From: Rhabdophis nuchalis
Taxonomy: Eukaryota; Chordata; Lepidosauria; Squamata; Natricidae
Assembly: GCA_039707465.1 (NCBI GenBank)
Contig: CM077643.1
Coordinates: 65,846,605 to 65,910,604 of the forward strand
DNA: 64,000 bases
Direction: 5' to 3'
Below are positions 1-10,378 of the stretch, piece after piece (position 1 is the stretch's first letter; the number at the start of each line of letters is the position of its first letter). The notes under the pieces were generated by a model, which was not told the DNA's origin, made no database searches, and saw only the letters and a program-made list of their open reading frames with translations. The position numbers and the translations under genes are program-made.

Positions 1-1262
1 TCTATACCTGCAAAGGTATTCTCCAAACTTTCACCACAGCAAGCTGTGCAACTACATTATTTGGCTTTGATATAAATTTATAATTTAAAGTTTTCTTCCA
101 GGAAAGAAAAGATTTTTATCAACATTATTTTTTTTAAAAAAAAAGCTTTTATCAAAATTCAGATTGAATTCATTGTAAAATCAAACATAAAGTATGAACT
201 CTCCCAAAAAGTTTGCTACAGATTTGTTTTTAAAGTAGACAAGCTCTGGTAGCAAACTTTACTCTTCAAAAAGGCCTCCTCAAGGTTTATTAATAGCAGG
301 TTTATTAATAGTAATAAAATGATGTCAAACTGTAGGAAAAATAAAAGCCCTTTTAAGGTTTTCAGTCTCTTGTTCACGGCAGATGCCTCAAGTAACCCTC
401 AGAGTGGGAATGGCCTCAGAAACCGGTAACCCTCTAAAGGCTTCTCTGATTGGCTTAAAAAATTAAAGAGCTGATGGCATCTAATAAGAGACAGAGGAGA
501 CACTGTTGTCATGGAAACTGAGGAAAATATTATCTCCTCCACTTGGGATGGAAAGGTAGGAGAAAGCTGTGCGTCATCACAAATGCCTCAGATCACTTTG
601 ACCTCTATGTTTCTTGCAGCCTTTCTCAAACATGAAAAATCAAGGTGCTTTTTCAGTTAAATTGGGGAGAGCTGAAGTCTGCAACTTAAAGGATAGTTGC
701 GCTCAGACAAAGATCCCTGGGAAATAGATGGATTGAATTGCATTTCAGCAGGCAAAACTCCCATAGGCAGACACAACATCGGCATTTGACTGTTGCAGGC
801 TTTCTGAAAGTCTTAAAGATGGATGTATAGGAGAAATCACCAGGTTCTGCCCTGACGTAGTGGTAAAAAGCATTGGTGAAAATTCTCAGTGTAATTTTTT
901 CCAGTGTCTTGAATTCCAACTCCTATCATTAGCCATTGGGTGAGAACTAGGTTCCATGACATCAGCATAAAACAAAAATTTTCAACTGTATCCCAGAATT
1001 TTAGATATCTCAGCTGCTTCAGGTTTTGGATGAACTGCTGGAATGTTCTAAGTACTGCTGAATCATGCAGGCAAAATGTTGAACATTTTGTGCTTTTACT
1101 GAATTTTTGTAAATTTCTCAATATCAAGGACCCTGCACGATGCCTTTCCGGTGTTATTGAATGATATATCCCATCAATTACATCTGTGCTAGTTAGGGTT
1201 GTGACTGAGATTGTAATTCAATTCGCCCAGAAAGCATGTTTTTGGAGAAGGTTGTGCTAGCT
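1..1262. other. Mostly unique non-coding sequence
   Basis: I see no repeat family or credible exon here. Open frames are under 100 codons and show no recognisable domain. The patch at about 360-640 is less AT-rich than its surroundings and has several transcription-factor-like motifs, annotated separately. Confidence 0.5.
360..640. promoter_or_regulatory. Candidate regulatory patch with RFX, CCAAT, CRE-like and DR1-like motifs
   Basis: Seen: gttgtcatggaaac at 505-518 is one base from the RFX X-box consensus GTTGCCATGGAAAC. A CCAAT box in reverse (tgattggc) lies near 448-455. A CRE/AP-1-like tgcgtcatca lies at 570-579. gatcactttgacct at 591-604 resembles a nuclear-receptor DR1 site in reverse. 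The segment is not in any repeat I recognise. Enhancer function is inference; motif clustering can occur by chance. Confidence 0.3.
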
Positions 1263-1285
1263 AGTGGCCAAATATGTATATATGT

Positions 1286-1309
1286 ATGTATTTAGGTTGC
1301 AATACCCCA
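1286..1309 (+). repeat. 5' piece of a ~130-bp repeat unit split by an L2 insertion
   Basis: The words atttaggttgcaatacccc here and the stretch at 4855-4971 together match the uninterrupted unit at 5647-5775. The unit was interrupted by the L2 LINE at 1310-4850. Identity of the unit itself is unknown; it ends in a polyadenylation-like aaaataaaatgg. Confidence 0.7.
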
Positions 1310-1510
1310 TAATAATAAATAATAATAATTTAATTTCTATCCCGCTCTCTCTCCCCAAGGGGACTCGAGGCGGGGCACAGGCAATTAAAAATACAAATAG
1401 ACCACAAACAAATACAAAATACAAAGTTAAAAATAAATTAAATAAATCCTGCGCTAAAACCCATAACTAAACTAAAAATTACCCCTAAAAAACCCTGACC
1501 TAAAAAGAGA

Positions 1511-3799
1511 CTACCCAAGGCCGGCCAGACGAAAAAAGTGCGTCTTTAATTTTAAGCGGAAGGAGCGGAGGTCCGTGGTTGTCCTGATATCGGGGGGAAG
1601 GTCATTCCAGAGGGCTGGGCCCGCCACAGAGAAGGCCCTTCCCCTGGGCGTCGCCCGCTGACAAAGTCTAGTGGACGGCACCCGGAGAAGTCCCTCTCTG
1701 TGGGAGCGAATCGGCCGTGAGGATGTATGGGGCAGGATCCGATCCCGCAGGTAGCTAGGTCCCGAGCCATGGAGCGCTTTGAAGATGGTAACTAACACCT
1801 TGAAGCGCACCCGGAAGACGACAGGTAGCCAGTGCAGCTCGCGCAACAGCGGTGTTACATGGGCAAACCTAGAGGTGCCCATAATTGCTCGCGCGGCTGC
1901 ATTCTGGACCAACTGAAGCCTCCGGGTACACCTCAAGGGGAGCCCCATGTAGAGAGAGTTGCAATAATCCAGTCGGGATGTCACGAGAGCATGAGTGACT
2001 GTGCGAAGGGCGTCCCGATCCAATAGGGGGCGCAACTGGCGTACCAGGCGAACCTGGTAAAACGCCCTCCTGGCCACGGCTGTCACTTGATCTTCCATGG
2101 ACAGCCGGGTATCCAGGAGGACACCCAAGTTGCGCGCCCCATCCACAGGGGCAAGATGTTCGCCCCCTATGGCCAGCGTTGGAGAGAGCTGGTTGAATCG
2201 GGCAGCCGGAAACCACAGCCACTCGGTCTTGGTCGGGTTGAGCCTAAGTCCGTTACTTCCCATCCAGATCCGCACGGCTTCCAGGCACTGGCACATCACC
2301 GCTACGGCATCGTTGGGGTGGTTTGGGGTAGATATGTACAGCTGGGTGTCATCAGCGTACAGGTGGTACTCTACCCCAAAACCACGGATGATCTCGCCCA
2401 GCGGCTTCATGTATGCGTTAAACAGGAGAGGCGAGAGGACCGACCCCTGAGGCACCCCGCATGTGAGGGGTCTCGGGGTCGACCTCTGCTCTCCTGCCCG
2501 CACAAATTGCGATCGGCCAGAGAGGTAGGAGGAGAATCACCGTAAAACGGTGCCTCCCACCCCCAACCCCCCCAGCCGATGCAATAGGATACCATGGTCG
2601 ATGGTATCGAAAGCCGCTGAGAGGTCTAATAGGACCAGGATGGAGGAACATCCCCCATCTCTGGCCCTCCAGAGATCATCTACCAACGCGACCAATGCCG
2701 TCTCGGTGCTATGCCCGGGCCGAAAGCCGGACTGGCGCGGATCTAGATAGTCAACTTCCTCCAGGTGACGGGGAAACTGTTGTGCCACCACACTCTCAAC
2801 AACCTTCGCCAAGAAGGGAAGGTTGGAGACTGGACGGTAGTTGTTCAAAAGAGCTGGGTCCAAAGAGGGCTTCTTGAGGAGGGGCCTCACCATGGCCTCT
2901 TTTAGGGAGGCAGGCAAGGAACCCTCACTCAAGGATGCGTTGACAACCTCTTGGAGCCAGCCTCGTGTCACCTCCCAGGATGCCAGTACAAGCCAGGAGG
3001 GGCACGGATCCAATAAACATGTGGTGGCTCGCAGTCGCCCACGTAGCCTGTCCATATCCTCGGAAGTAACGGAGTCAAACTCCTCCCAAACAAGATCTCC
3101 CCCGTGGCATCCCACTGGGCCATGAATGGGGGTTAGCTCACTCTGTATCTGGGCGGTTTTCTCCTGCAGAAAAATCACAAATTCCTCTGCTCTACCCTGT
3201 AGCGGGGCTTCCCGCTCCCTCTGTTGAAGGAGGGAGCGGGTCACCCTAAACAGGGCGGCAGGGCGGTTTTCTGCGGATGCTATGAGAGTGGCACAATGAT
3301 GACGTTTGGCCACCCTCAGCGCCACAATGTAAGTCCGTAAATGGGCTCTTACCTGTGTCCGGTCAGATTCAGAGCGGCTAGCCCTCCATCTTCTCTCTAG
3401 GCATCTCTTGCGGCGTTTCATCACCCGCAGCTCCTCAGTGAACCAAGGAGCCAGGGTGGTTCGCCGCCGCAAGAGAGGCCGCAAGGGCGCGACCCGATCT
3501 AAGGCTCCCACGGCCGCACTATTCCATGCGGCCGTGAGGTCCTCCATCGGGGCGCGGGTCAGGGATACAGGAAATGGCCCAAGCGCTGTCTGGAACCCAT
3601 CCGGGTCCATCAAGCGCCTGGGGCGGTACCAGATTGGTGACTCTGGTTCCGCCTCCCCGCGGAGGGGAGCAGCGGTCGGAAAGTCGAGCCGGAGAAGTGA
3701 GTGGTCTGACCATGACAAGGGTGTGATGACTATATCCCCTGTACCCAGATCACTTTTCCATTGGGCCCGAGACGAAGATGAGGTCCGGCGTATGTCCAC
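1511..3799 (-). pseudogene. L2 LINE ORF2, linker and reverse transcriptase part (frame 2, one nonsense codon)
   Basis: This frame picks up after the frameshift and carries SDHSLL of the endonuclease end, a basic linker, then the reverse transcriptase with LDLSAAFDTIDH, GVPQGSVLSPLLFN and YHLYADDTQLY (YADD active site). It ends in the L2-typical LLRELHWLPVVFRVRFK and ALWNDLPPDIR blocks. A TGA at 2537-2539 replaces a Trp codon that is TGG in the copy at 54890-57884, splitting the frame into 420 and 330 codons. There is no second frameshift, since both halves share one frame. Confidence 0.85.
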
Positions 3800-4772
3800 C
3801 CTCGTGGGTGGGGCCCTGAATTACTTGGGTCAGGTCCATGGCCGTCATGGAAGCCATGAACTCCCGAGCTACCACGGATGATTCGCCCAACGATGGCAGG
3901 TTAAAGTCCCCCATGACTATAAGTCTGGGGGTCTCCACTGCCACCGTAGCGATCACCTCCAGGAGCTCGGGCAGGGCTGCTGCTACATAGCGGGGAGCCA
4001 GGTATACAACCAGCAAGCCCAACTGCCTCCCTAGGCCCCACTTCACGCAGAGGGACTCACAGCCGGAAGTCTGAGGCACAATGGTCTCTCTCGGCTCAAG
4101 GCCTTCCTTAATAATGACCGCTACCCCACCACCCCTGCCTAGGGCCCGCGGCTGATGAAATGCGCGGTAGCCTGGTGGGCACATTTCAACGAGGGGATGT
4201 CCTCCCTCGTGGCCCAACCAGGTCTCCGCAATTCCTACCAGGTCCGGCTCCCCCTCTGACACAAGGTCACTAATGAGGGGGGCTTTGTTGACAACGGACC
4301 TGGCGTTGCAAAACATCAGCCGCAGACCCTGGCTCTGTATTCCCTGGCCACCTAGCTTGCGGGGGTTGTGGCACCCAACCGTTTGTAACCAACGGCTACG
4401 TGCCTCCAACCGGGAGGAAGGAACTTGTCTCCCCTCGGTCCTGCCCCTCCCCACGACCCTCTGGATGGAGAAGCCCTCCACCGGAATGACTTGTGTTTCC
4501 CCCCTCTTAACGGAACCATCCGCCTCCCTCCGTCGTCTGCTGGCTTGGCCCGTTCCCTTCTGGCTAGTCTCAACCTGTCTAAACCCTCCCTCCTCCCTGG
4601 TACCCCCTAAAACAGACAACAGCTTTTTTACTAAAAAACCCCTACACCTGCGCTTTCGCCACTTCTCCTGACTTACTAGTCCCTCATCAAAGTGTGCCCT
4701 TGATAACACAGCGGGCCATACCTGCGAGAGGGGGGACTCTCGCAGTAACAGTAGGTCTGCTTTAGAGTACAT
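3750..4772 (-). pseudogene. L2 LINE ORF2, leader and endonuclease part (frame 1)
   Basis: A 340-codon frame. About 147 basic residues come first, then the endonuclease begins near LMFCNARSVVNK (the conserved Asn region), followed by GIAETWL, GDFNLPS and the start of the C-terminal half. These are hallmarks of LINE apurinic endonucleases that nick target DNA. The frame closes because of a one-base insertion around 3763-3767 (an extra C relative to the copy at 54890-57884). The rest continues in the frame at 2537-3799. It cannot make a full protein. Confidence 0.85.
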
Positions 4773-4854
4773 CTAATAAAATGGGTCAAGCTGTTAATCT
4801 AGGGCTACAATTGGCTACGATGATGTTAAAAACTGTGAAAACAGATGTGAAAAA

Positions 4855-4971
4855 CCCCAGTTATCTCTACACCCCTCTCTCTGGCCCCTTCCCTCCAGGT
4901 TGTGTTAGCCCTGAAGCAGTGAGAAGAGAAACCTCCCTAGAGAAAACTACCAAAAATAAAATGGGCATAGT
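4855..4971 (+). repeat. 3' piece of the split ~130-bp repeat unit
   Basis: From accccagttatctctacacc to aaaataaaatggg this matches 5668-5775 at high identity. It is the downstream half of the unit interrupted by the L2 element. It runs straight into a (TATG)n microsatellite. Confidence 0.7.
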
Positions 4972-5023
4972 ATGTATGTATGTATGTATGTATGTATGTA
5001 TGTATGTATGTATGTATGTATGT
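4970..5023. repeat. (TATG)n microsatellite
   Basis: About thirteen near-perfect tetranucleotide units. A shorter tatgta-rich stretch lies at 1272-1290, on the other side of the interrupted repeat unit, so unit plus L2 appear to sit within or beside one older TATG tract. Confidence 0.95.
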
Positions 5024-5348
5024 TTACACTTTTTTGTACCCTTTCTATGATTCCAGACAAATATCGGGCTACATTTGCATGACATACTAACAGATAGTTT
5101 ACTTAACCATACAATTAAATCTGATTAACTTTTAAGATTCAAGACTAGTCCATGCTGGATTCACAACATATTAGGCTAAAATATGATTTCTTAGTATATC
5201 TCAGTTCAGTATATTGTCTGAACAACGTCAAGTTTCTGAGTTGCAGAAGTGTTGTATTAAAGCATTTCTGTCATAAGTCTGAGTTGTTGCAGTCAGTTGA
5301 TGAGGCAGTATACCTCTTTTAGAGGTCCTACTGGTGTGGCTTGCCTTC

Positions 5349-5610
5349 TGTCAGGCCTCTCAGGTAAACCAGACAGGAAATACCAGTTCCATCACATTCA
5401 ATAACAACTTCAAGGCAGGCAAATTCAAAGAACATTTTATTGGCACATATCAAATTGGCACATTCCTGCTGGCAAACTGGCTCTAAGTTCCCGCCGGTTG
5501 TATACCCAATTAAAAGCAAAACTTTGTCACTTCTCCTGAGTCTCCAGTCACTTGGTCCAATCAGCATACAGTCCAGTTGCTAGGTGACCTCAGTCTCTAC
5601 CCTTTGAACA
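5349..5610 (-). mobile_element. Probable solo LTR, minus strand
   Basis: The segment starts TGTCAGGCC and ends TTTGAACA (TG...CA). On the minus strand it has, in order, a CCAAT-type ctgattgg, a TATA-like tgggtatacaa and a polyadenylation signal in caataaaatgttc, the expected U3-R-U5 order. Flanking ccttc (5344-5348) and cctgc (5611-5615) match at 4 of 5 bases, as for a retroviral or Gypsy 5-bp duplication. I see no internal gag or pol. Superfamily not assigned. Confidence 0.5.
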
Positions 5611-5646
5611 CCTGCACCAACGTCCAACTGGTTACCAGGGAAAAGA

Positions 5647-5775
5647 ATTTTATTTAGGTTGCAATACCCCAGCTATCGCTACACCCCTCTCCCTGGCCCC
5701 TTCCCTCCAGGCTGTGTTAGCCCTGAAGCAGTGAGAAGAGAAACCTCCCTAGAGAAAACTACCAAAAATAAAATG
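5647..5775 (+). repeat. Uninterrupted copy of the ~130-bp repeat unit (empty site for the L2)
   Basis: Runs from atttaggttgcaatacccc through ctatcgctacacccctctcc to aaaataaaatggcc. It shows the pre-insertion sequence aataccccag, where the other copy carries the 3.5-kb L2. The family is not recognised. Confidence 0.7.
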
Positions 5776-5779
5776 GCCA

Positions 5780-8700
5780 CAGTTCAACCAACTTCAGGAT
5801 TGAAATATCACTAGATGTGTTAATTCTACTTTATGTAAGATCACATTAATGGAATCTTGCAAGTCTGAAGGTACAGAGTTCCTGCTGCCATTTTTAACTG
5901 CCTGATGAATTACAGCGTGACCTTCCTAAATTTCATCCTCTGGCCATTAAAGACCAGGAACTGCCTGGTCTCTTATCTGATTGTTTCCTAGGCAGCATTT
6001 TTCCCCTTGTTCCTCAAGGGAATTCTTACATAACATTATACCTTCCTTCAGCTTTCCTTTGAGGAAACCTAGTTAATCTTGCATACAAACCACACCCCCT
6101 CTCTGGTAACTGCTTGGATATCTAGTGAAGACTGACTGAAAGCTCACTGCTGCATAGGAGGACATACAGGATTCACACCTTGTACTAATCCCAATTTACA
6201 GATAACAGTGACTAAGGATCATAGCACATGGAGTGAAAATCAAGGGTGTCACATTAAGACATAGTGTGAGGTATTAACCTAGCCAACTGAAAAAAGGTGA
6301 AGGAGAGCTGAACCAATCTATGCTAAATGCATACGTGCCATAACAATACATGTATAGTTTTTATTTGTGTAAGTATAGTTTATTACAGTGCTAAATACAT
6401 TGGTAGGGAAAAGTTACTAAAATAAGATTGTGATTCACACACATTGAGCAAGGAGTTATTTTTTATTTTCTTGGACTATAAGCATGAACCATGTTTGCTC
6501 TGCCTGTAAAAGTCTGTTCTCCTGGCAAAAACTGCCCTTTGTGAGGATTTCTTTTTATAAAAAAGGATGTTCCTAGAGAGGAAACCTGTCACTGCCTCAT
6601 TTTTACAAACCAAAGCACATTAACTGGATTAGATTGTTTTTAACTCAGCTTCAGTTTCTAAGTACTCTTAATATAGCTCATCAATCTTTTGTAAGATCAA
6701 AATGCTGACTCCTAGTTAGCTGAATCTGAAAGCATTGTATTCTATTTGCTCTGGAATATACATATATGCTGACTATATAAATACATAGAATATCATCATC
6801 ATTTTGGTCTGATGTTATTTTGTAATTCCATTCTTAAAATCCACATAATACTGGATCCATCTGTATTTGAATACAGACTGAAGAAGGAGGACCATTTAAA
6901 AAAAACCTTGAATGAAATCAACCTAAGAGCTCTCCGTGCTTCTTTGTCCATGTTTAATAAAGTGTAAATGAGAAGAATGAATGATTCCTTGTTACTACCC
7001 AGAGCTTAACTAGAGCTTGCTGATACCTAAACCCCAGAATTTCTCCTTAATCCTCGCTCTCTACCATTTAATATTGTTTTGTGCAATGGAAATGTGTTTT
7101 CCTCTTTGTTTGTTTCTTGCTTGATTGTTATTTTCTGAAAGTCAATTAATTACAGTCAGCTCAAATAATATCAATCAATAAAATGGAGCATTCTTTTTTC
7201 CTTAGCAATGAAATTGCAGTCTATGTTTATGTGGGATTAAAGAAAGGTCAGAGGAGGGAGCTTCCCTACAGCCTTGATTCTCAGCCCTGTAGATAAAATC
7301 AACCTATCTATAATTATAGTTGACACTTTATTCAAGAATCCATCTTCCATATACTGTGTTTGTTTACTGATTGGGTTCACATATCATACAAAACCTTGGC
7401 TTAATATGTCTATATCTTGCTTAATAAGTGACAGTGGTTGGATTGACATATCATACTAATCTATATAACCATGATTTCTAAATTACATATTGTATAAAGC
7501 AACTTCAAGTAAACACAGTGTGTCATTCTTGAATCTAACTATATATGATATGGGATTGTTTAAGAGTTTTGCAAATAACCTGGTGCTGTGATTTTGCATC
7601 ATCAGAATCTGATAGCTGACAAAAGAATGTGAAAGTTTCTTTACGTGGAGAAATAGCCAATATTTATGTAATTCATACTACCAATACAACTCACTCTTAT
7701 GAAATGGAGTATATTTAATATGGTGATATTAGTCTATCTGGATATAACAATCCTATATTTCATTCTCATCATAAATATAAAGATTGTTTCCATAAAAAGA
7801 AAAACAATGCATTACAATAGAAAGGAACACAATAATGCAAAAGGATTTCTCATAAATATAGCCCATCATCTCAAATCTTTCTCTAAAATCAGAGTTCCAA
7901 ATCAGAACATATTAATTTATTTTTATGGATACCTTCTTATATGTGCAGGAAGTGATGGAGGAAACCTAGAAGCTATTTATTTTAATATTAAAATAAACTA
8001 TATTTCTAAATACAATAGTAGCAAACAAGAATCTATAGCACTATCATAAAACAGCCACATCTGATTACATTTCTACATGTAAAAATAAATCACAAAGTAA
8101 ACCCAAACTATCACATTTCCATACTCTTATTTCTCAGTACTGTCATTTTTCAAAACCTATGAAATTATGTCTTAATAGAGGGAAGTACTGAAATGTTATT
8201 TAAACCTAGCAACATTTTAACTAGAATTCAAAGTTTCATAGAAACATTATTTTGCCTTAGAGACAGGCCCCGTAATCAAAAGGGCATTTATAAAAATAGA
8301 TAAATATTAAATTAGGAAATTGAAAATACAATATAATTTATTTTTGAATAAATATGCTATGGAGCTGCTGAAGAGTTGCCTTTCCTAATACCCAGTTGTT
8401 TTGAGGAACAATTCTATATGCATTGATTTATCACTGGTGGTGTTTCCACAACTATTATGTGTCAAAAGAATGAATTCAGTAATTAGGATTGGTTGGACAT
8501 GGCTTTGAATCTGCTGATTCATTGCCATAAGACTTCAGGATCAGACACACTCTGTTATGTAAACTTGGCACTGATATAGTTAATGATATGAAATGTGTAT
8601 CCAATCTTCTGCCCTGGATTGCAAAGCTCGATTTAATTTGGAGAATGCTGTTCATGGTCTTCTTGTTCTCTTCACATTCCTGGTAGGCTTATTTTCCCCA

Positions 8701-9682
8701 TTCTTATGGCATTGTTTCTTTATTTCAAATGTTTTATTTCAAGTTAATATGCTTAGAATAATAGCATTTCAGTAATGATTTGACTACTATAGCAAAAGAA
8801 AAAAGAAAGAAAGACAATCTGCTGAGTGAATCAGGCCAGGGTATAGTTTCACCTCCTTGAAGATACATTAACAAAACAAAAGCTGATGCTTGATTTAAAA
8901 GAATATAAACACATCCATTAGATATTAATGGAACAGAAATAAATTTCACAGAAATAAACTTCACTGATCAAATTTCCTACATGATCAAAGACAATTGCTT
9001 TGATTTTATAAAAAAAAATCAGAATACTAAAAAAAATCAGGACAAATTATTGAAGTCAAGCAATGGACTGGGCCAGCGTTTGTTAAGGAAACTATTTGCC
9101 AAAATGTATATTCCACATCATTCTTAATGAGTAACGTATGAGCTAAAATTCTTCTCTATAGCAATAGAGCTGATTTCCTTCTTTCCTTCTGTATAAAGAG
9201 GAACGCTAACCTGCAACATTTCTCTCCATTTCAATTTTTAGTTTCAAAATTTGTTGAAAATTTCTTTTGAACAATGTTAAATTGTGTGTGTAATATAATG
9301 ATGAAACTGTAGTCAAATACGCTAATAATGAGGTGGGAACATAATACATATTTCTACAGAAAGAGCATTTAAATGTTAAGAACTATAAAAGGAATATGGG
9401 ACAGTATCAATTAGCAATGTGATCAGATAACATTCATATACTGCAGCAGATAGAAAACTTTGAGGCGGTTGTTAAAAATTACTGTAGAAATTGCTAGAGT
9501 AGGAAGGAACAAAATTGGTTTCCTGGTGGAATACCTCAGTGTATCAATCAGTGCAGTAGATAAACCTTGTTTCCTGTCTATGTAATCTACTTCTTTGTTA
9601 GATTTATATCTATTTTTTCTTTAGGGTGTTAAGGTGGCACTGATTCTCTATCTATTCTCAACAACTACAACCCTATTAGATT
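5780..9682. other. Long AT-rich stretch with no gene recognised
   Basis: Both strands lack exon-like frames; the longest (7699-8049, 116 codons) is AT-driven with no domain. No high-copy family is obvious. Possibly ancient decayed repeats or intronic sequence. Confidence 0.5.
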
Positions 9683-9690
9683 GATTTAGG

Positions 9691-10141
9691 CAGAAGTGGG
9701 CTTCAAAAATTTCAGCTATGGGTTCTCTACCCGTGCTGGGTGGGCATGGCCATGATGGGCATAGCCTAGTTGGCCTCCTGCACCATGGTGGTGGTGGTGG
9801 GGCTGTTTTCATCTTCCCCAGGCTCCGGAGGCTTTCCTCAAGCCCCAGGGAGTGCGAAAACTGTCTCTCCCAGGCTCCGGAGGCAAGAAACAGGCCCATT
9901 TCCAGTCTTCCTGAACTTCCAGGAGGCCCATTTCCCCCCGCCCCCCCCTGAGCCTCTGCATGGGCCCTGCACTTATCTCACATCCAAAATGGGCTGCGTG
10001 GAGACTCCTGGGAGCGGAGGGATGTGGTGGGAGGGGTGGGATGTGGTGGGCGGGGTCAGCCAAGGGTGGGATTTGGAAGTTCTCTGAACCAGCCATAACG
10101 TTAGCTACGGGTTTTCCCGAAACTATAGCAGCCCACCCCTG
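9691..10141. mobile_element. GC-rich non-autonomous hAT element
   Basis: Bounded by a perfect 8-bp duplication gatttagg at 9683-9690 and 10142-10149. The ends are cagaagtggg and gcccacccctg, matching the CAG...CTG ends of hAT elements. The interior is GC-rich (aggctccggagg repeats, a C-rich run near 9936) and encodes no transposase. Short open frames inside are composition artefacts. Confidence 0.85.
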
Positions 10142-10322
10142 GATTTAGGCTAATAGTGAGTGAGTGACCCAAAGTCACGAAGTGTCAAGCATCACGTAGC
10201 TGGTGAGAACCACACACATTTCATTCTGGGTAGCATCTTTAATGTTAACGAGGATAAAAACAAAGTCCTGAAACTACAAAAGTAAGCCCTTGCTCAAATT
10301 ATAGCCACCCAATTAAGATGGA

Positions 10323-10378
10323 GTCTCTTTGAATCAACTCCCTCCACCCTTTGGTTAAAGTGCCTCTTCTCACACCCA
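10323..10378. other. 55-bp segment of unclear origin between the TSD and the L2 5' end
   Basis: taagatgga at 10314-10322 is repeated exactly at 12091-12099, just after the L2 tail, so the duplication seems to enclose this segment too. It does not match the corresponding part of the better preserved L2 just before CLLDPCPSWL. It may be filler captured during insertion, or a diverged piece of L2. Confidence 0.45.

Larger units (their letters stand above)
1310..4850 (-). mobile_element. Nearly full-length L2-clade LINE, inactivated
   Basis: A non-LTR retrotransposon of the L2 clade (Jockey group) that would copy itself by target-primed reverse transcription. Read on the minus strand it has a leader, an apurinic-type endonuclease, a linker, a reverse transcriptase, an L2-type C-terminal region, a short 3' UTR and a taataataaat tail at 1310-1330. 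The flanks aatacccca (1301-1309) and aaaacccca (4851-4859) form a 9-bp target-site duplication with one mismatch. The paralogous empty site at 5653-5684 supports these ends. It is closely similar to the L2 at 54890-57884. Confidence 0.9.

Noticed and set aside
2087..3881. Several 60-157 codon frames on the plus strand over the first L2
   Set aside because: Reverse-strand shadows of the GC-rich L2 coding region; the same shadows recur over the other L2 copies.
5573..5586. Fourth RFX-like site (gttgctaggtgac)
   Set aside because: Weaker match and inside the proposed solo LTR, so not counted with the three unique-sequence sites.
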